Program-made: the position numbers and the translations under genes
In this document: piece by piece, positions 8,334 to 17,481 of the stretch
Layout of the letters: each line of letters starts with the position of its first letter
How positions within the stretch are numbered: position 1 is the first letter of the stretch
Source: Epilithonimonas hispanica
GTDB lineage: Bacteria; Bacteroidota; Bacteroidia; Flavobacteriales; Weeksellaceae
NCBI RefSeq assembly: GCF_003385395.1
Contig: NZ_QNUG01000014.1
Coordinates: forward strand, 1-64,000
Direction: 5' to 3'
DNA: 64,000 nucleotides
Notes under the pieces: generated by a model
What the model was told of the DNA's origin: nothing
The model's input: the letters and a program-made list of their open reading frames with translations, nothing else
The model's database searches: none

Positions 8334-9026
8334 TTATTTAGCATTGGTTTTATCTTCAGTTGCTGCTGGTGCAGCCTCAGTTGGAGCAACGGTAGCAGTT
8401 GGAGCTTTGAATGTATTATAAACATACAATGCTACTCTCCATCTATCTCCAACATTCAATTGTCCTGCATAAGAACCCATTGCGTTTCTACCATTAGTCA
8501 AAACATAGTGGATAGAACCGATTGTGATATCTCTATCTGCATAATTAGGAACTCCAGAATAAGCACCGCTTTTTACAATTGGTCCTTGTCCATCACCTCC
8601 TGTACCGTGACAAGCAGAACAAGTATGGTCGAATAATACTTTTCCTCTAGCTAAATCTTTTTCAAGATTTTTAGGATTCAAAGGAGAAGCAGTAACCAAT
8701 CTTGAAGCATCATAACCTGCGTTATATTCGTCAACATTTTTAGGTAAAGTTTCCTCACTTACGATTCCGTCTTTGTTTTGGGGAACAGTTCCTTCTACAG
8801 GAGAAAGTCCAGTTGCTCCGTTACGAGCTACAAAAGCAGGGATTTCATTTTCGTGGTCAGAATATGCATCCTTAGCTTTCATCAATGGATCATAAGCCAC
8901 AGGAAAATACATATCAGGAAAATAGACCAAAGGTGGGTTATCTTTTGGACCGCAAGAATTTAGTAAAACAGTAGTTAAACCAAAGATTGCTGTAATTTTT
9001 AATATACTATTCTTCATCTTAGGCAT
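8334..9026 (-). CDS. actE: Alternative Complex III subunit ActE (monohaem cytochrome c lipoprotein)
   Basis: A 230-residue protein with a lipoprotein signal (TTVLLNSC, lipidated Cys about residue 25) and one c-type haem site CSACHG near residue 137. A distal Met ligand is likely in GRNAMGSYAGQL. It hands electrons within or out of the complex on the periplasmic side. The tail is Ala/Thr-rich (residues 207-230). The start overlaps actD by 8 bp if the first Met is used; a second Met three codons later would remove the overlap. Confidence 0.92.
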   Translation of the reverse strand: MPKMKNSILKITAIFGLTTVLLNSCGPKDNPPLVYFPDMYFPVAYDPLMKAKDAYSDHENEIPAFVARNGATGLSPVEGTVPQNKDGIVSEETLPKNVDEYNAGYDASRLVTASPLNPKNLEKDLARGKVLFDHTCSACHGTGGDGQGPIVKSGAYSGVPNYADRDITIGSIHYVLTNGRNAMGSYAGQLNVGDRWRVALYVYNTFKAPTATVAPTEAAPAATEDKTNAK

Positions 9027-9540
9027 CTTTTACGGTTATTTCTTCAACACCTGTATCAATTAACAGTTGTTTAATCGTTTCAACATCATCAGAAACAAAC
9101 TCCATCATAAATTTGTCATCTGTAGTTCTAGGATCCGGATTCTGAGGTTTAGCACCTGGATACATTTTGTTTCTCACAAGAAATGTTAATGACATCAAGT
9201 GAGCAGAACAGAATACCATAAGCTCGAACATGGGATCAATAAAAGCTGGGAAGTTATTAATCCAGGTAAAAGAAGGTTTACCACCAATATTCTGTGGCCA
9301 GTCGTGGTTCATAATATAGGCTGTCATTGTGATACCAATGGTAACTCCATAACAAGCGTATATAAATGCTGCATCAGAAATTCTGGTTTTCTTTAAACCA
9401 AGAGCTTTGTCTAGTCCGTGAACAGGAAACGGTGTATAAACTTCATTTATACTAATTCCTTTATCATTGAAGGCTTTAACGCCGTGCATCAAATCATCGT
9501 CGTCGCCGTAAAGTCCATATATAATCTTAGTGGTGCTCAT
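9019..9540 (-). CDS. actD: Alternative Complex III subunit ActD (DUF3341)
   Basis: A 173-residue DUF3341 protein with an N-terminal soluble domain (IYGLYGDDDDLMHGVKAF) and two membrane helices (about residues 59-80 and 99-122). ActD is a small peripheral/membrane subunit without cofactors that packs against ActC. The frame is open nine codons further upstream, but the Met at 9540 is preferred. It is preceded by an AAGGAG ribosome-binding sequence and matches the usual MSTTK-like start. It overlaps the end of actC by 14 bp, as expected for a coupled operon. Confidence 0.92.
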   Translation of the reverse strand: MSTTKIIYGLYGDDDDLMHGVKAFNDKGISINEVYTPFPVHGLDKALGLKKTRISDAAFIYACYGVTIGITMTAYIMNHDWPQNIGGKPSFTWINNFPAFIDPMFELMVFCSAHLMSLTFLVRNKMYPGAKPQNPDPRTTDDKFMMEFVSDDVETIKQLLIDTGVEEITVKDA

Positions 9541-10924
9541 CTCCTTCTTTTGCTTTATAAGTTTCACCGGAAATTTTCAAAATACTCTTCAATTCTGCCT
9601 GTGCAATTACAGGGAATGTTCTCGCATACAAAAGGAATAATACAGAGAAAAATCCTATTGTTCCAAGATATACACCAACATCAATAATGGTTGGTTTAAA
9701 CATTGTCCAAGATGATGGTAAATAATCTCTAGACAAGTTGATTACGATAATATCAAAACGCTCAAACCACATACCGATGTTGATAATCAATGCGATGATG
9801 AATGTCCAGAAGATATTAGTTCTCACTTTTTTGAACCAGAACGCTGCAGGTACAACCAAGTTACAGATAATCAATGCCCAGAATGCCCACCAATAAGGCC
9901 CAACAGCTGCTCCAGGAGATAGATATGTGAAATCTTCGAATCTTGATCCAGAATACCATCCGATGAAATATTCAGTTGCGTAAGCTACAGTTACCATACC
10001 ACCTGTTACAACAATTACGATATTCATAATCTCGATGTGGTACATTGTGATATAGTCTTCTAAGTGACAAACTTTTCTTGCTACCAACAATAGGGTCTGT
10101 ACCATCGCGAATCCTGAGAAAATCGCACCAGCAACGAAGTAAGGAGGATAGATAGTTGAGTGCCATCCTTTAATTACCGACGTAGCAAAGTCAAATGATA
10201 CCGTGGTGTGTACCGAGAATACAAGCGGCGTTGCCAAACCTGCAAGAACCAAAGATAGTTCTTCGAATCTTTGCCAGTGTTTTGCTTTTCCACCCCATCC
10301 GAATGCAAGAAGTGTATAAATCTTTTTATTAAATGGAGTCTTAGCTCTATCTCTAATCATTGCAAAGTCAGGAATCAATCCCATAAACCAAAATACAACT
10401 GATACAGAGAAATAAGTCGAGATTGCAAATACGTCCCAAAGTAACGGCGAGTTGAAGTTGGTCCAAAGTGTACCAAACTGGTTTGGCAATGGGAAAACCC
10501 AATATCCAACCCAAACTCTACCCATGTGAATTACCGGGAAGATAGCTGCCTGGCAAACTGCAAAAATCGTCATCGCCTCTGCAGAACGGTTAACAGACAT
10601 TCTCCATCTTTGTCTAAATAATAATAGTACCGCAGAGATTAGTGTACCTGCGTGACCAATACCTACCCACCATACGAAATTGGTAATATCCCAACCCCAG
10701 TTGATAGTTCTGTTAAGTCCCCACGCACCGATACCGGTTCCGATTGTGTAAGCGATACAACCAAATCCATAAACGAACAAGATTAAAGCCGCATACAAAG
10801 ATGCCCACCATAATTTCCCTGCACGTTCTTCGATAGGTCTTGCGATATCTTCTGTGATATCGTGATAAGTCTTATGACCAATAATTAAAGGTTCCCTTAT
10901 CGGAGCTTCGTAATGTCCTGACAT
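9527..10924 (-). CDS. actC: Alternative Complex III subunit ActC (NrfD/PsrC-type quinol-site subunit)
   Basis: A 465-residue integral membrane protein of the NrfD/PsrC family with about ten helices. Characteristic stretches include NFVWWVGIGHAGTLISAVLLL, which places an acid/His-rich face at the quinol site, and HTTVSFDFA. ActC provides the quinol oxidation site and probably part of a proton path. It starts MSGHYEAPIREPLIIG, typical of the family, 18 bp from actB. Confidence 0.95.
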   Translation of the reverse strand: MSGHYEAPIREPLIIGHKTYHDITEDIARPIEERAGKLWWASLYAALILFVYGFGCIAYTIGTGIGAWGLNRTINWGWDITNFVWWVGIGHAGTLISAVLLLFRQRWRMSVNRSAEAMTIFAVCQAAIFPVIHMGRVWVGYWVFPLPNQFGTLWTNFNSPLLWDVFAISTYFSVSVVFWFMGLIPDFAMIRDRAKTPFNKKIYTLLAFGWGGKAKHWQRFEELSLVLAGLATPLVFSVHTTVSFDFATSVIKGWHSTIYPPYFVAGAIFSGFAMVQTLLLVARKVCHLEDYITMYHIEIMNIVIVVTGGMVTVAYATEYFIGWYSGSRFEDFTYLSPGAAVGPYWWAFWALIICNLVVPAAFWFKKVRTNIFWTFIIALIINIGMWFERFDIIVINLSRDYLPSSWTMFKPTIIDVGVYLGTIGFFSVLFLLYARTFPVIAQAELKSILKISGETYKAKEGDEHH

Positions 10925-10942
10925 TTTTTACCTATTTATTAT

Positions 10943-13900
10943 TTAAACGTTTTTCTCTTCTTTTCTGTTTCTGATTTTTGCGTGATAGAATACGTTTGGT
11001 TTTGTACCAATCTCTTCAAGCAAAGTATATTTTCTATTTCCGTTGAACAAGCTTCTAACTTCAGATTCTACGTCATTCATATCACCGAATTTCATAGCGC
11101 CTGTAGAACAAGCAGATGCACAAGCAACAGCACCTTGGAATTCTGCATCCGTCACTCTTCTTCCCTCCTTCTTAGCATTCAGGATTGTAAGCTGCGTTTC
11201 TTGGATACAAAGAGAACATTTCTCCATTACCCCTCTTGTTCTTGTTACAACATCTGGGTTAAGAACCATTCTTCCCAAGTCATTGTTCATATTGAAATCG
11301 AACTTGTCATTCAACGCATAGTTGAACCAGTTGAATCTTCTTACTTTGTACGGACAGTTGTTTGCACAATATCTAGTACCGATACATCTGTTGTAAGCCA
11401 TTTGGTTTTGACCTTGCTTACCGTGAGATGTTGCAGCTACTGGACAAACTGTTTCACAAGGTGCGTGGTTACAGTGCTGACACATTACGGGCTGGAAGAT
11501 TACGTCCGGATTATCAGCCGCATTTTCCAAAGCTCCTTCAATTCCTAGAAGACTACTACCGTAAAGTTCTGGAACTGCCATTCCTTCTTTAAGACCTTCA
11601 TAAACTTCAACTTTTTGCTCAGAAGAATAATAACGGTCAATTCTCAACCAGTACATATCTCTCGACATTCTGATTTCCTCTTTACCAACTACAGCTACGT
11701 TGTTCTCAGCCTGACAAGCAATTACACAAGCGCCACAACCTGTACAAGAGTTAAGGTCAACTGACAAGTTAAAGTGAGGACCATCTGTATCATCATAAGA
11801 ATCCCAAAGGTCAACTTTACCAATTGGAAGTTCACCTCCAATAGTGTGCATTTTTAAAGGTGCATTCCAGTCATCAACAGGTTTATTAATAAAATCTTCT
11901 AAAGAAACTTCTTTAGCAATCTCATAACGACCCATCAATGTATTTTGAAGCTGCATTCCTGCAAATTCGTGAGTTTCTCCAGTTTTTTCAATTTTAACAT
12001 TAGAAATAACTGTATTGTAACCGTCGAATAATGGATATGCATTGATTCCTGTTTCAGCAACTTTACCAGAATCTTTTTTACCATAACCAAGCGCCAATCC
12101 TAATGAACCTTCTGCTTGACCCGGCTGAATAAATACTGGAACATCTTTCAATGTTACACCATTTACAGTAAGATTAACTTTGTCACCATCCAACTGCATT
12201 CTTGCATTAAGGCTATTCTCAATATCAAGAGTTTTAGCATCTTTTGGAGAAATGGTTAAGTAGTTATCCCAAGACAATCTAGAAATTGGGTCTGGAAGCT
12301 CCATCAACCAAGGGTTGTTAGACTGTGTTCCGTCACCGATACCTGATTTAGTATAAAGTTGTAATTCGAATTCAACATTTTTAAATGCTGATAATTCTGC
12401 AACAGCCTGAGCTGCGTTTCCTCCAGCATAGCTTAATCCCATTGAAAGGCCTCCATTCGTGAAACCATTATAAAGGTTTTTGTTGAAAGAAAGACCGCCG
12501 TTAAGAACTAAAGCATTTGCTTTAAGATAATTATAATAGTTATTAGCAGGACTATTTTTACCATTAATCCAAACTAATAAAGATTCTTCAACTTGTCTGG
12601 AAGTATAAATCTTCTGAATTGTAGGCTGCATCAAAGAATATGCTCCTGTTTCTGGAGTTATGTCTCCCCAAGATTCTAACCAGTGAGTATAAGGAATCAC
12701 TGCTTTAGAAGCTTTGTACATATCATTCTTTTTGTCTACAATCGCTACAGAGTAAGGAACTTTTGAGAAAGCCGCCTTAAGAGATTCTCCTTTTGCATGA
12801 GAGTAAACTGGATTCACGTTGTTAGTAATCAAAACACCAACTTGTCCTCCATTTAACCAAGAAACAAATTCATTGAATCTTGCGTTATCGTACTCTTTAA
12901 GGAAATTAGCTTTACCTGTGAAAGCTTTAGAACCTAATTTTTGATTGATAAGATGTGCTAAAACATAAGCTGCTTTTGAACCGTCAGCAAAAACAACAGC
13001 TTTGTCGCCTTTAGCCTGAAGTTCTTTAACGATTGCAGAAGCTGTTTTATCAGAAGTTCCACCGTTAAGACCGTTATAAACTTCTACCAAAGTGTTGAAA
13101 ACTGCACTTGGCTTCAATTTATATCTTGAATCTGAGTTAGCTCCCGTTAAGCTCATATTAGATTCAACCTGAATATGTCTTAACATATTTTCTCCAGGTT
13201 TTCTAGCAGCAGCGTAAGAAACTTCTAAACTTCCTCCATTGTAATCTCCTAAGAAATCTGCGTTGAAAGAAACTACCAATTGACTTGTACTCAAATCATA
13301 AACTGGCAATGCTCTTTGTCCGAAAACTTCCTGTGCAGCATCCAAAGCCGCAGCGTGAGGATATGCATCATAAGTGATTAATTCAGCAGAAGGATATTTT
13401 GTTTTAAAATCAGCGAATAATTTTTTGAAAGTCGGGCTCGGGAAAGAGTGAGATAATACGACAATCTTTTTACCACCAGCTTGAGATTCTGCTAATCCTT
13501 TAAGGATAAAATCATCAACTTTATTGAAATTCTCTTGCTCTTCTCCGTTCAAAGCTGGTTTTTTTACTTTATCATTATCATAAAGAGAAAGAACACTAGC
13601 TTGAGCTCTGGCATTAGTTGTACCTAATGAACCAGCTGCTGGGTTAGGATCAATTCTGATAGGACGACCTTCTCTTGTTTTTACCAAAACACTTGAGAAA
13701 TCGAAACCGTCAAAATATGAAGATGCGTAAAAATTCGGGATACCAGGAATGATATCGTGAGGTTTTACAACATAAGGAATCGTTTTAAGAACCGGTGCCT
13801 CACAAGCTGCTAATGTAACAGCCGCAGTAGAAAATCCTAATATCTTAAGGAAATCTCTACGAGAAGTCCCTGAACTATTAGAATCATCTAAGAATTCTTC

Positions 13901-14002
13901 AACCGGAATTTCATTCTGGAACTCTTTTGCCGCTAACTTTCCAGTTAAAGTCGGGTCTTTTAGTTCGTGAATACTTCTGAATTGTATTTTATTTGAAGCC
14001 AT
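10943..14002 (-). CDS. actB: Alternative Complex III subunit ActB (Tat-exported Fe-S protein with molybdopterin-oxidoreductase-like domain)
   Basis: A 1019-residue fusion. Residues 46-69 hold a Tat-type signal (SRRDFLKILGFSTAAVTLAAC) that ends in a lipobox-like Cys. Residues about 70-730 are a degenerate molybdopterin-oxidoreductase fold without an N-terminal Fe-S cysteine cluster, consistent with an ActB that binds no Mo cofactor. Residues about 750-1000 are an NrfC-like ferredoxin domain with four cysteine groups: CTGCGACVIAC, CQHCNHAPCETVC, CIGTRYCANNC and CSLCIQ. The Fe-S clusters relay electrons on the periplasmic side. It is between actA and actC. Confidence 0.95.
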   Translation of the reverse strand: MASNKIQFRSIHELKDPTLTGKLAAKEFQNEIPVEEFLDDSNSSGTSRRDFLKILGFSTAAVTLAACEAPVLKTIPYVVKPHDIIPGIPNFYASSYFDGFDFSSVLVKTREGRPIRIDPNPAAGSLGTTNARAQASVLSLYDNDKVKKPALNGEEQENFNKVDDFILKGLAESQAGGKKIVVLSHSFPSPTFKKLFADFKTKYPSAELITYDAYPHAAALDAAQEVFGQRALPVYDLSTSQLVVSFNADFLGDYNGGSLEVSYAAARKPGENMLRHIQVESNMSLTGANSDSRYKLKPSAVFNTLVEVYNGLNGGTSDKTASAIVKELQAKGDKAVVFADGSKAAYVLAHLINQKLGSKAFTGKANFLKEYDNARFNEFVSWLNGGQVGVLITNNVNPVYSHAKGESLKAAFSKVPYSVAIVDKKNDMYKASKAVIPYTHWLESWGDITPETGAYSLMQPTIQKIYTSRQVEESLLVWINGKNSPANNYYNYLKANALVLNGGLSFNKNLYNGFTNGGLSMGLSYAGGNAAQAVAELSAFKNVEFELQLYTKSGIGDGTQSNNPWLMELPDPISRLSWDNYLTISPKDAKTLDIENSLNARMQLDGDKVNLTVNGVTLKDVPVFIQPGQAEGSLGLALGYGKKDSGKVAETGINAYPLFDGYNTVISNVKIEKTGETHEFAGMQLQNTLMGRYEIAKEVSLEDFINKPVDDWNAPLKMHTIGGELPIGKVDLWDSYDDTDGPHFNLSVDLNSCTGCGACVIACQAENNVAVVGKEEIRMSRDMYWLRIDRYYSSEQKVEVYEGLKEGMAVPELYGSSLLGIEGALENAADNPDVIFQPVMCQHCNHAPCETVCPVAATSHGKQGQNQMAYNRCIGTRYCANNCPYKVRRFNWFNYALNDKFDFNMNNDLGRMVLNPDVVTRTRGVMEKCSLCIQETQLTILNAKKEGRRVTDAEFQGAVACASACSTGAMKFGDMNDVESEVRSLFNGNRKYTLLEEIGTKPNVFYHAKIRNRKEEKNV

Positions 14003-14023
14003 TTATACTTCTAATTTTTGTTA

Positions 14024-15394
14024 TTAATAATGACATTTACCACACTCAAGACCTCCAATCGCATCTACAGTAATCTTACTACCTTCACCATATTGTTTTT
14101 TCAACTTATCGTGTAGATTTTTGAAGTATTCTTTATTATAACCGTTGTTCATATCTACTTCGGTAGTCCTGTGACATTCGATACACCATCCCATTGTGAA
14201 GTTGTTAGCCATTTGAACTACGTTCATTGTATCAATTTTACCGTGACAAGCTTTACAAACAACATCAATCTTGTTAGCAGCATCTTTCTGCTTAGCATTG
14301 AAACTATTGATGATTGCCTGCTCACCAGCAACAACGTGCTGAGAGTGATTGAAATATACGAAATCTGGCATATTGTGAATTCTCGTCCACTCAACAGGCT
14401 CTGTTTTTCCAGTATAAGCCTGCTTATCTTCATCCCATCCTACATGAGCATAAATCTTTTTGATTTCTCCTGTGTAGAATTCTCTATCTTTTCCTGGCTC
14501 AATATATTTCCCTTTGTATTCAGAAATAGAACGGTGACAGTTCATACAAACATTAAGAGAAGGAATCTCAGAAACTTTACCATATTTTGCACCTGAGTGA
14601 CAAAGCTGACAGTCGATTTTATTTTCTCCAGCGTGAATCTTGTGGGAGAAATAGATTGGCTGCTCTGGAGCGTATCCTTTGTAAACACCAACCCACATCA
14701 ACCAGTTCCAAACACCATACACAGCAAATAACGCTAACAAACCTACAACTCCTTTTCCTACATAACTGTATTTTTCATACAATGCAGAGAAAGAAGTTAA
14801 TCTAGTAGAATTAAGTTCTGATAACTCTGGAGTCTGCTGAAGTTTTACTAATTGACGAATTTTAATCAACAACCAGAACAGTAAACTTGCAATTGCAATC
14901 AATGCTGCTATTACTATTTTAGAGTTCAATTGTTCTGCTTTTTGAGCTTCGATGGCTGCGGTGCTATTTACATCCGCACCTTCTGTTGCAGCATCCGCCG
15001 CAGGCTCTTCTTTAGGAGGATTGGTTGTGTACTCCAAGATATCATCGACATCTTGGTCAGAAAGAGTTCCTTCGAAAACTTGCATAGCAACTTTTCCATT
15101 TTCCTCATAAATCTTGTTTGCGTACGCATCGCCAGACGCCCTAAGCTTCTCATTATTGAGAATCCATTTGTGAAGCCAGTCAACATCTTGACCGTCTTTT
15201 TTAACTTTTTCAACAACACCGCCAAGTGCTGGCCCTACAACTTTTTTATCCAGTGCGTGACACGCAGTACAGTTAGCCTTGAACAGCTCCTGACCTTTCT
15301 TCGGATCGCCTTGTGCATAAACGGAAGCGCCGGTTGATAACAATAGACCAATTGCTATCAGACCCTTTTTGTAATGCTTTCTCCAACTAATCAT
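14024..15394 (-). CDS. actA: Alternative Complex III subunit ActA (multihaem cytochrome c)
   Basis: A 456-residue protein with a signal peptide (first 28 residues) and six CxxCH haem motifs: CTACH near residue 41, then after a helix at about 156-176 and a second membrane helix near 213-235, CQLCH, CMNCH, CKACH, CIECH and the terminal CGKCH. The last five form the classic pentahaem domain. The first is an extra N-terminal monohaem cytochrome domain joined by an acidic Glu/Ala linker (residues about 128-150). ActA collects electrons from ActB and hands them to cytochrome c or oxidase. It is the first gene of the operon. Confidence 0.94.
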   Translation of the reverse strand: MISWRKHYKKGLIAIGLLLSTGASVYAQGDPKKGQELFKANCTACHALDKKVVGPALGGVVEKVKKDGQDVDWLHKWILNNEKLRASGDAYANKIYEENGKVAMQVFEGTLSDQDVDDILEYTTNPPKEEPAADAATEGADVNSTAAIEAQKAEQLNSKIVIAALIAIASLLFWLLIKIRQLVKLQQTPELSELNSTRLTSFSALYEKYSYVGKGVVGLLALFAVYGVWNWLMWVGVYKGYAPEQPIYFSHKIHAGENKIDCQLCHSGAKYGKVSEIPSLNVCMNCHRSISEYKGKYIEPGKDREFYTGEIKKIYAHVGWDEDKQAYTGKTEPVEWTRIHNMPDFVYFNHSQHVVAGEQAIINSFNAKQKDAANKIDVVCKACHGKIDTMNVVQMANNFTMGWCIECHRTTEVDMNNGYNKEYFKNLHDKLKKQYGEGSKITVDAIGGLECGKCHY

Positions 15395-15443
15395 TTATAT
15401 AATCTTGGGTTAGTAAATTTTATTCAGTTTACATTCAATCCGG

Positions 15444-15451
15444 CAAAAATA
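15444..15451 (-). promoter_or_regulatory. Probable -7 box of the act operon promoter
   Basis: TATTTTTG on the minus strand matches the Bacteroidota -7 consensus TAnnTTTG. It lies 49 bp before the actA ATG. No good TTG -33 element at the proper spacing is visible. Confidence 0.55.
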
Positions 15452-15535
15452 ACACTTTAACAAAAATTAAGAAGACCTTATCGCATCCTTTTTTTTCATT
15501 TATAATTAATTTGTAAGCATTCTAAATAACGGAGT

Positions 15536-15565
15536 TTGCGTTTCAATCAATTTATTTTAAATTTG
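15536..15565 (+). promoter_or_regulatory. Bacteroidota sigma-A promoter of the SPOR gene
   Basis: TTG at 15536-15538, a 19-bp spacer and TAAATTTG at 15558-15565 fit TTG-N17-23-TAnnTTTG exactly. The start codon follows 15 bp later, so the leader is very short. Confidence 0.75.
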
Positions 15566-15580
15566 CTAAAAATATTTTAA

Positions 15581-16090
15581 ATGAACAACCTGCTTAAGCT
15601 TTTCATAATCTCAACATTATTTTGTTTTTACCAAACTGATGCTCAATATGTTGTGAAAAAAGATACTTTATCCGGAACTGAGCTTTCTTTTGCACTAGAT
15701 GAGCGTGTGAATGATGCTCTGGAAAAAATTGAAGACAACTGTAACAGAAATTCTGGTGCTCCTGTAAAAACTCCAAATAAAGTTTTGGTTGCAAACAGAG
15801 AACTTACAAATGCCGAAATCTGCAGAAAGAATCCCAAAATTATGGGTTTCAAAATTCAAGTTGTGATTGTAAAAAGTAATGATGAAGCTAGAAAGATAGC
15901 AACAGAATTCAGAAATGATTTTAGAAACCTGAAGGTTGAGACCGATGCATCATTAAGACCTAACTATAAAATATTAGCCGGAAGTTATTTCTCAAAACAA
16001 AGTGCAGCAGACGATTTGAGAAATGTTTCGAAAGTCTATCCCAAGGCGCGTGTCATTCCATACGCAGTCTTTTGTGTAGAAGCTAAATAA
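15581..16090 (+). CDS. Secreted SPOR-domain protein
   Basis: A 169-residue protein with a signal peptide (cleavage after about TDA, residue 21). Residues about 88-165 form a SPOR-like fold, with FKIQVVIVKSNDEARKIATE and YKILAGSYFSKQSAADDLRN as its two repeats. SPOR domains bind peptidoglycan glycan strands stripped of stem peptides, often at division sites. No other domain is present, so it probably acts as a periplasmic cell-wall-binding protein. It has its own promoter and terminator and is divergent from the act operon. Confidence 0.82.
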   Translation: MNNLLKLFIISTLFCFYQTDAQYVVKKDTLSGTELSFALDERVNDALEKIEDNCNRNSGAPVKTPNKVLVANRELTNAEICRKNPKIMGFKIQVVIVKSNDEARKIATEFRNDFRNLKVETDASLRPNYKILAGSYFSKQSAADDLRNVSKVYPKARVIPYAVFCVEAK

Positions 16091-16105
16091 CTATAAGTTA
16101 AAAAA

Positions 16106-16141
16106 AGTAAAAATCCTTCGGAAATTCCGAAGGTTTTTTTT
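16106..16141. terminator. Bidirectional terminator
   Basis: CCTTCGG at 16115-16121 pairs with CCGAAGG at 16127-16133 around AAATT, with eight T on the plus side and five A before it, so it can stop both the SPOR gene and the convergent membrane-protein gene. Confidence 0.88.
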
Positions 16142-17417
16142 ATTTGTAATACGTTTCTAAGAATTGATAGAACTCTGTTAATCGATAATAATTATTCAAT
16201 CCGAGGTAGACGGTCATTATCAAAAGTAACCCGTAAAATAAACTGATTGAAGTTCTCTTTTCTCGATAACTGAAGAACAACCAGCCCAACAATAAGGGAT
16301 AAACAAACACAAAATGTCCGCCGTAAATGTAAGATGTATGGAGTCCAAACTTCAGAACGCAATGCACTAATACATCAAACAAAAATGTGATTACAAGAAT
16401 CCAAACCAATTTGTTTTTGCAATTTTTGAAAACGCTCCAAATTATTAACAATAAAACGATTCCAACAAAAAGATAGGGAACAAACGATGTATAAACATCC
16501 ATAAAAAGTGCTTTGTAATAGAACGTTTTGTCTTTGTTATGATAATCTCTAATCTCGTAATTGGAAAACAGAATATTCCCACCAAAAAACCAAGAATAAA
16601 TCATATCCCAAAGTGGCGTTGCTTTTGGCTTAGAAAACTTATCATACTGTTCTTCAGTTTTGTTTAGAAAATTTTGAAAATTAAAATCTAATCTCAGCAA
16701 AAACAGAAAAACAAATACAACAACCGAAGTCGCAATTTTTGCAACAGCCATCGCGATTTTTTTCCAATCCCAGAAGATTTTTTTCTCAAACAAAAACGGA
16801 ATGTAAACTTTGACAATATTCGTAATTGTCAATCCTCCAATGAAAACAGAACCAAAAATGGTTGCTCCAAAAGAAATCGGTTTTTCTTCTTTGATTTTCT
16901 TCGCTGAATAGTAATTGAAAATCGAAAGAAACAGCAACGTGTAAGTATAAGTTTCCGGCGTGAAAGACAAGAGAATATTAGTCACAAACAATCCGTAGAA
17001 AGCCAAAATCAACAAACTGATTTTCAGTGGAAGTTGGATAATATTATTAAGATATTTGAAAATCTGAACATTCGCCAACGAAATCACAATTGTTGAAAAC
17101 AATGCTAAAACCAATCTAAAAACAGAATCGTATCTATTTCCCGAAATCCATAAAGCGAAATTTCTGATTTGGTCAAAGAAATAATTGGACAAAGGATGTC
17201 TTTCAAAACCTCCACCAGTTTGAATAATCGCCCTATTGTCAAAACTGAAATAGCCATCCCAAGGAATTCTATCATCATAAATAATTCTGAAATTACTTGC
17301 AATAAACCAAGCATTGGCACCATAAAGAAGGACAAAGAATAAGAAAATCAATAATTCTATTTTCGTTGACGGAAAAACTGATTTCAGGAAGGATAAAATT
17401 TTGTTCAATAGTTTCAA
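16140..17417 (-). CDS. Polytopic membrane protein, DUF6080-like
   Basis: A 425-residue protein with about ten membrane helices starting at residue 20 and a large early loop containing DDRIPWDGYFSFDNRAI and GGGFERHPLSNYFFDQ. The overall look, an acidic pair after helix 1 and a Tyr-rich C-terminus, recalls GT-C membrane glycosyltransferases, but no catalytic motif is secure. I think it matches a Bacteroidota family catalogued as DUF6080. The start codon is TTG: no ATG occurs in frame before an upstream stop, and a TAnnTTTG box lies 17 bp before it. Confidence 0.7.
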   Translation of the reverse strand: MKLLNKILSFLKSVFPSTKIELLIFLFFVLLYGANAWFIASNFRIIYDDRIPWDGYFSFDNRAIIQTGGGFERHPLSNYFFDQIRNFALWISGNRYDSVFRLVLALFSTIVISLANVQIFKYLNNIIQLPLKISLLILAFYGLFVTNILLSFTPETYTYTLLFLSIFNYYSAKKIKEEKPISFGATIFGSVFIGGLTITNIVKVYIPFLFEKKIFWDWKKIAMAVAKIATSVVVFVFLFLLRLDFNFQNFLNKTEEQYDKFSKPKATPLWDMIYSWFFGGNILFSNYEIRDYHNKDKTFYYKALFMDVYTSFVPYLFVGIVLLLIIWSVFKNCKNKLVWILVITFLFDVLVHCVLKFGLHTSYIYGGHFVFVYPLLLGWLFFSYREKRTSISLFYGLLLIMTVYLGLNNYYRLTEFYQFLETYYK

Positions 17418-17433
17418 CCGATGATATTTTCTG

Positions 17434-17441
17434 CAAAAATA
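17434..17441 (-). promoter_or_regulatory. Probable -7 box for the DUF6080-like gene
   Basis: TATTTTTG on the minus strand, 17 bp before the TTG start. It fits TAnnTTTG and supports that unusual start codon. No clear -33 element. Confidence 0.5.
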
Positions 17442-17481
17442 GGAAGTCTAGCGACTAATTTCTAAAAATCTCTCACTATTT

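Noticed and set aside
10943-14002. Formate dehydrogenase or other molybdoenzyme
   Set aside because: The Mo-cofactor domain lacks its N-terminal Fe-S cysteines, and the gene is inside a complete act operon.
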